The position numbers and the translations under genes were made by a program. Positions 5,933 to 8,252 of a stretch of 8,252 bases of DNA are shown piece by piece. Within the stretch, counting starts at the first letter, position 1; each line of letters begins with the position of its first letter. The notes below the pieces were generated by a model. It was not told the origin of the DNA and did not search any database. It worked only from the letters and a program-made list of their open reading frames with translations. Source of the stretch: Aalborgiella sp031422495 (GTDB lineage: Bacteria > Pseudomonadota > Gammaproteobacteria > Burkholderiales > Burkholderiaceae_C); NCBI GenBank assembly GCA_031422495.1, contig JANPLX010000031.1, positions 1 through 8,252 of the forward strand. The letters run 5' to 3'.

Positions 5933-7009
5933 ATGAGTTTGACGCCCATTCCCGCTGCCGAAGCGCTACAGCAAATCGACAGTTTCGACACCATCATCGA
6001 TGCCCGCACTGAGGCCGAGTTTGACGAAGACCATCTACCCGCAGCGCTGAACTGGCCGACACTGAATAACGCCCAACGCATTGAAGTAGGCACGGCTTAC
6101 AAGCAAATCAACGCGTTTGAAGCAAAAAAGCGCGGTGCTGCGATGGCGGCGGCGAATATATCAAAGCACATTGACAGCTTCGTGATGGACAAACCACGCG
6201 ACTGGAAGCCGCTGACCTACTGCTGGCGCGGCGGCAAACGCAGTGGCTCGTTATCGCTGGTATTGAGCGAAATTGGCTTTCAAGTGCGCATCATCGATGG
6301 TGGGTACAAAGCCTTCCGAGCCGCGCTGGTAGACGATATTCCGCGTTTGGTGGAGAAGTTGAATTTCATCGTGATTTGTGGCCCAACAGGCTCAGGTAAA
6401 ACGCGCTTGTTGCAAGCTATGACAACAATTCCTGCAACTGAGACTCAACTTACGCCACAAGTATTGGATTTAGAAGCCTTGGCCAATCACCGCAGCTCCG
6501 TCTTGGGCGTTCTACCTGGCTTGCCGCAACCTACTCAAAAAGCTTACGACACCTTGGTATGGAACGCCTTGCGGCACTTTGACACGACGCGACCCGTTTA
6601 TGTTGAATCTGAGAGCAAAAAAGTCGGTAATGTGGTGGTGCCCGTTTCTCTGATGGACAAAATGCGCAATAGCCCGTGCTTAAACTTGCAGCTACAGCTG
6701 GAAGAGCGCGTCGCTTTGCTGATGGAAGATTATGATTTTTTTGTCAAGGATACTGCGTTTTTCTGCGACCGTTTAGAGGCACTCGTTTCAGCGCGCGGAC
6801 ATGAAGTCGTGAAAAGGTGGCAAGCTTTGGCGCAAGCTAACGATTGCGAAACTGTGGTGCGTGAGCTGCTGATTGACCATTACGATCCGGTGTATTTTCA
6901 ATCGATGAAGCGCAATTTCAAAAACTATGGCGCTTCAAAATTAATAGCGCCTAAAGATCACAAGACATCATCTATGATTGAGCTAGCTTGTGATTTAACG
7001 TTGCAATAG
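5933..7009 (+). CDS. mnmH: tRNA 2-selenouridine synthase MnmH (SelU)
   Basis: A 358-residue cytoplasmic enzyme that replaces sulfur by selenium at the wobble 2-thiouridine of certain tRNAs (Lys, Glu, Gln), using selenophosphate from SelD and passing through a geranylated intermediate. Residues 1-130 are a rhodanese domain, with IIDARTEAEFDEDHLPAALN near the N-terminus and the catalytic Cys97 in YCWRGGKRSG, the same position as in E. coli SelU. Residues 145-358 are a P-loop domain with Walker A GPTGSGKT (150-157). Length is as expected (E. coli 364), and the C-terminal HYDPVYFQSMKRNF segment fits the family. The ATG at 5933 starts at the conserved N-terminus but has only GACCCC before it and no Shine-Dalgarno site. 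It lies 33 bp after tesA on the same strand, so co-transcription is likely. SelD is not in the window. Confidence 0.95.
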   Translation: MSLTPIPAAEALQQIDSFDTIIDARTEAEFDEDHLPAALNWPTLNNAQRIEVGTAYKQINAFEAKKRGAAMAAANISKHIDSFVMDKPRDWKPLTYCWRGGKRSGSLSLVLSEIGFQVRIIDGGYKAFRAALVDDIPRLVEKLNFIVICGPTGSGKTRLLQAMTTIPATETQLTPQVLDLEALANHRSSVLGVLPGLPQPTQKAYDTLVWNALRHFDTTRPVYVESESKKVGNVVVPVSLMDKMRNSPCLNLQLQLEERVALLMEDYDFFVKDTAFFCDRLEALVSARGHEVVKRWQALAQANDCETVVRELLIDHYDPVYFQSMKRNFKNYGASKLIAPKDHKTSSMIELACDLTLQ

Positions 7010-7023
7010 CATAGACATCAACC

Positions 7024-7048
7024 AGGTATCGCTCTGTTTGCTATACCT
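7024..7048 (+). terminator. Stem-loop after mnmH, possible terminator
   Basis: AGGTATCGC (7024-7032) and GCTATACCT (7040-7048) pair at 8 of 9 positions around a 7-nt loop, starting 14 bases after the mnmH stop. No T run follows (CTTATGAC), so it is not a classical intrinsic terminator. It could protect the 3' end or be a weak pause site. Confidence 0.35.
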
Positions 7049-7074
7049 CTTATGACTAAAAAAACGACAACCTT

Positions 7075-7105
7075 TTACAAGCCTTACTTGCCTTACAACA
7101 TGTTG
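7075..7105 (+). promoter_or_regulatory. Three 9-bp direct repeats and a 10-bp palindrome upstream of the barrel-protein gene
   Basis: TTACAAGCC (7075-7083), TTACTTGCC (7084-7092) and TTACAACAT (7093-7101) are three contiguous 9-bp units sharing TTAC. The last overlaps the perfect palindrome CAACATGTTG (7096-7105). They lie about 65-95 bp before the downstream ATG, where an operator could be. No convincing -35/-10 pair was found; TTGCGT (7102-7107) with CATAAC (7127-7132) is poor. The same DNA could be read as a 20-codon open frame (7052-7114) with no ribosome binding site, which I do not call a gene. Confidence 0.25.
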
Positions 7106-7135
7106 CGTTTTTGATTGATACTTGCGCATAACATG

Positions 7136-7167
7136 AAGATTCAACTTCCACTTTTTAGGAGAATCTT
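7136..7167 (+). promoter_or_regulatory. 5' leader hairpin covering the ribosome binding site of the barrel-protein gene
   Basis: AAGATTC (7136-7142) is exactly complementary to GAATCTT (7161-7167). Next to the 3' arm, TCC (7147-7149) can pair with GGA (7158-7160), so the Shine-Dalgarno sequence AGGAGA (7157-7162) would be largely buried in the stem, with the ATG at 7169 just outside. This is the only canonical Shine-Dalgarno site in the window, and the structure could tune translation, for example by temperature or a small RNA. No covariation can be tested from one sequence. Confidence 0.4.
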
Positions 7168-7168
7168 T

Positions 7169-8252
7169 ATGATTTTAAAAACAGTCACCGGACTGAAAAC
7201 GCTGCCTTTGCTGCTCGCCAGTGCGGGCATTTTGGTTTCTGCACAAACTTATGCTGCAATGACTACAGACGCACGTGGCAATACGGCATATGACACAGCA
7301 GCAGAATGCGACGCCGCCGTACAAAACGGCACCGCCCGCTTTTACGTGCCTGAGGCTAAAAACAAACCCATGCGCCAAAAAGGTGAGAAAAGTGTCAAAA
7401 CTTCACGCATCAGCGACTTGGGCGAGCAATACCGCTTGGGTGCTTGCGACATAGGTGTGGGCAAAATAAAAGGCGGCCGTGTTGGCGTTGATCGCAAACT
7501 GCAAGGCAAGTATGTGCCCTACAGCCCTTCTATGCCTTTGAACAGCTATTTGGATGCCAGTGGCAACGTCGTGCGGGTCAGCATGTTAGGTTGTGACAAC
7601 CGCTTTTCTTCTGCGATGCCTAGGGCTGTCAGCATACCTGCGCCACCACCGCCACCGCCACCACCACCGGTTGTCGTTGCTCCGCCACCACCGCCACCGC
7701 CACCAGTCGTGGTAGCCCCGCCCATGCCAGCGCCGATGCCTGTCGTAGTGGCGCCCGCACCGCCCCCACCTCCACCCCCAGTAGTCTTAACACGTTATGT
7801 TTTTGGTATGGTGGCAGCACAGAACGATGCTATTTGCCATGTTGATGGCGGCAACGCGACACTTTTGGTTGGGCAGGTTGGCGCTGGTATGAATTTCACG
7901 GCCATGCTGGGCGGGGAAATTTACGCCCAAGCTGCAAAAAGTCACACTTACAGCGGCACGAATTCGCCAGGCACTAGCAACACATCTGCGATTGGTGCGC
8001 GTTTAACTATCGGAACCCAATTGTCATCTCAAACTCGTGTCTTCGCTAAAGTAGGCGCCGCTTACGTGAACCATGAATTGGGCAATGACTCAAAAAGTGA
8101 AGCCCGCCCAACTTTGGGTGTTGGAATCACATACGACTTGACGCCAAGGCTCAGCTTACGCGGTGACGCTGACATGAGCTTCAAACGCGCTAAAAACCAA
8201 GTTCATCCAGCATGGACAGATGATAAATTTGTGGGATTAGGCTTGCAATATA
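7169..8252 (+). CDS. Outer-membrane beta-barrel protein with N-terminal domain and polyproline linker, last residues missing
   Basis: The frame is open from the ATG at 7169 (AGGAGA six bases before) to the right edge, 361 codons without a stop. Residues 1-29 form a signal peptide (Lys4, Lys10, hydrophobic core, likely cleavage near TYA-A). Residues 30-156 are a domain I cannot assign, with Cys47, Cys93 and Cys142 and the phrases YDTAAECDAAVQNGTARFY and LQGKYVPYSPSMPLNSYLD. Residues 157-206 are a linker with runs of nine, eight and seven prolines separated by VVVA modules. Residues 209-361 have alternating polar and hydrophobic strands and glycines (GAGMNFTAMLGGEIYAQ, AIGARLTIGTQL, RPTLGVGITYDL, FVGLGLQY), fitting an eight-stranded barrel of the OMP_b-brl type. 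The final strand lacks only its closing residues, probably ending in Phe, so the stop should lie just beyond the window. It is not classical OmpA, which has the barrel first and a peptidoglycan-binding domain last. Confidence 0.82.
   Translation, partial: MILKTVTGLKTLPLLLASAGILVSAQTYAAMTTDARGNTAYDTAAECDAAVQNGTARFYVPEAKNKPMRQKGEKSVKTSRISDLGEQYRLGACDIGVGKIKGGRVGVDRKLQGKYVPYSPSMPLNSYLDASGNVVRVSMLGCDNRFSSAMPRAVSIPAPPPPPPPPPVVVAPPPPPPPPVVVAPPMPAPMPVVVAPAPPPPPPPVVLTRYVFGMVAAQNDAICHVDGGNATLLVGQVGAGMNFTAMLGGEIYAQAAKSHTYSGTNSPGTSNTSAIGARLTIGTQLSSQTRVFAKVGAAYVNHELGNDSKSEARPTLGVGITYDLTPRLSLRGDADMSFKRAKNQVHPAWTDDKFVGLGLQY
7643..7786 (+). repeat. Degenerate 36-39 bp tandem repeats encoding polyproline-VVVA modules
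   Basis: Four consecutive modules of 11-13 codons (7643-7681, 7682-7717, 7718-7753, 7754-7786) each encode a proline-rich run ending in VVVA or VV. The first two are close DNA repeats built of CCACCG units; the third is interrupted by Met and Ala. Such DNA is prone to slippage, so module number may vary between strains. Runs of up to nine prolines should need elongation factor P for translation. Confidence 0.75.

Noticed and set aside
6929..6998. Possible third repeat copy at the 3' end of mnmH (GGCGCT/AGCGCC stem, TTAATAGC)
   Set aside because: The stem is real, but only short words match copies A and B, no long alignment follows, and the encoded C-terminus fits the MnmH family without needing an insertion.
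7629..7820. Minus-strand open frame opposite the polyproline region
   Set aside because: Its Val/Ala/Trp-rich low-complexity product is the complement of the CCA/CCG repeats.
1..8252. CRISPR array, tRNA or rRNA gene, insertion sequence, prophage or defence system
   Set aside because: No regularly spaced repeats, cloverleaf-like segments, rRNA segments, transposase, integrase or nuclease-helicase genes were seen; all sizeable frames are accounted for.

Overview
The window reads as the chromosome of a Gram-negative betaproteobacterium, most likely of the order Burkholderiales and perhaps near Comamonadaceae. This is judged from the style of the proteins (a LivK-type binding protein, ArgO-like exporter, YbbA/TesA pair, tRNA 2-selenouridine synthase and an outer-membrane barrel with a polyproline linker) and from moderate GC content. 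No marker here fixes genus or species. Genes are tightly packed on both strands. No rRNA, tRNA, CRISPR array or transposase was found, and no gene-free stretch exceeds about 160 bases.

Layout from left to right. A branched-chain amino-acid-type ABC binding protein (minus, running off the left edge, 1-1005) lies after tsaD (minus, 1093-2154), which makes the t6A modification of tRNA. A LysE/ArgO-type amino-acid exporter (plus, 2215-2832) diverges from tsaD and converges on a beta-hydroxyacid dehydrogenase (minus, 2937-3842). The 104-bp gap between these last two holds a palindromic repeat. A small RlpA-type double-psi barrel protein (plus, 3863-4342) starts head to head with the dehydrogenase and converges on a YbbA-like ABC ATPase (minus, 4372-5046). 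The ATPase start codon overlaps that of a TesA-type GDSL esterase (plus, 5045-5899). Then come mnmH/selU (plus, 5933-7009) and a secreted protein with an N-terminal domain, a polyproline linker and a C-terminal beta-barrel (plus, 7169 to the right edge).

The genes are mostly housekeeping and do not form one pathway. The conserved links are the divergent ybbA-tesA pair, also adjacent in Escherichia coli, and two tRNA-modification genes (tsaD, mnmH). Cell-envelope functions (RlpA, TesA, barrel protein) cluster in the right half.

The most notable observation is a short palindromic element found twice: once between convergent genes (about 2841-2911), and once inside the tesA reading frame (about 5339-5410). 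In tesA it encodes part of a roughly 50-residue insertion between the first two catalytic blocks. The best-conserved core differs at one base, and that difference turns a TAG stop in the intergenic copy into a lysine codon in tesA. The first hairpin stem is kept by a compensatory change. This resembles the in-gene palindromic elements known from Rickettsia and is the best candidate here for something undescribed. Other points of interest are a hairpin that may mask the ribosome binding site of the barrel protein, the scarcity of Shine-Dalgarno sites, and an ABC ATPase without a visible permease.
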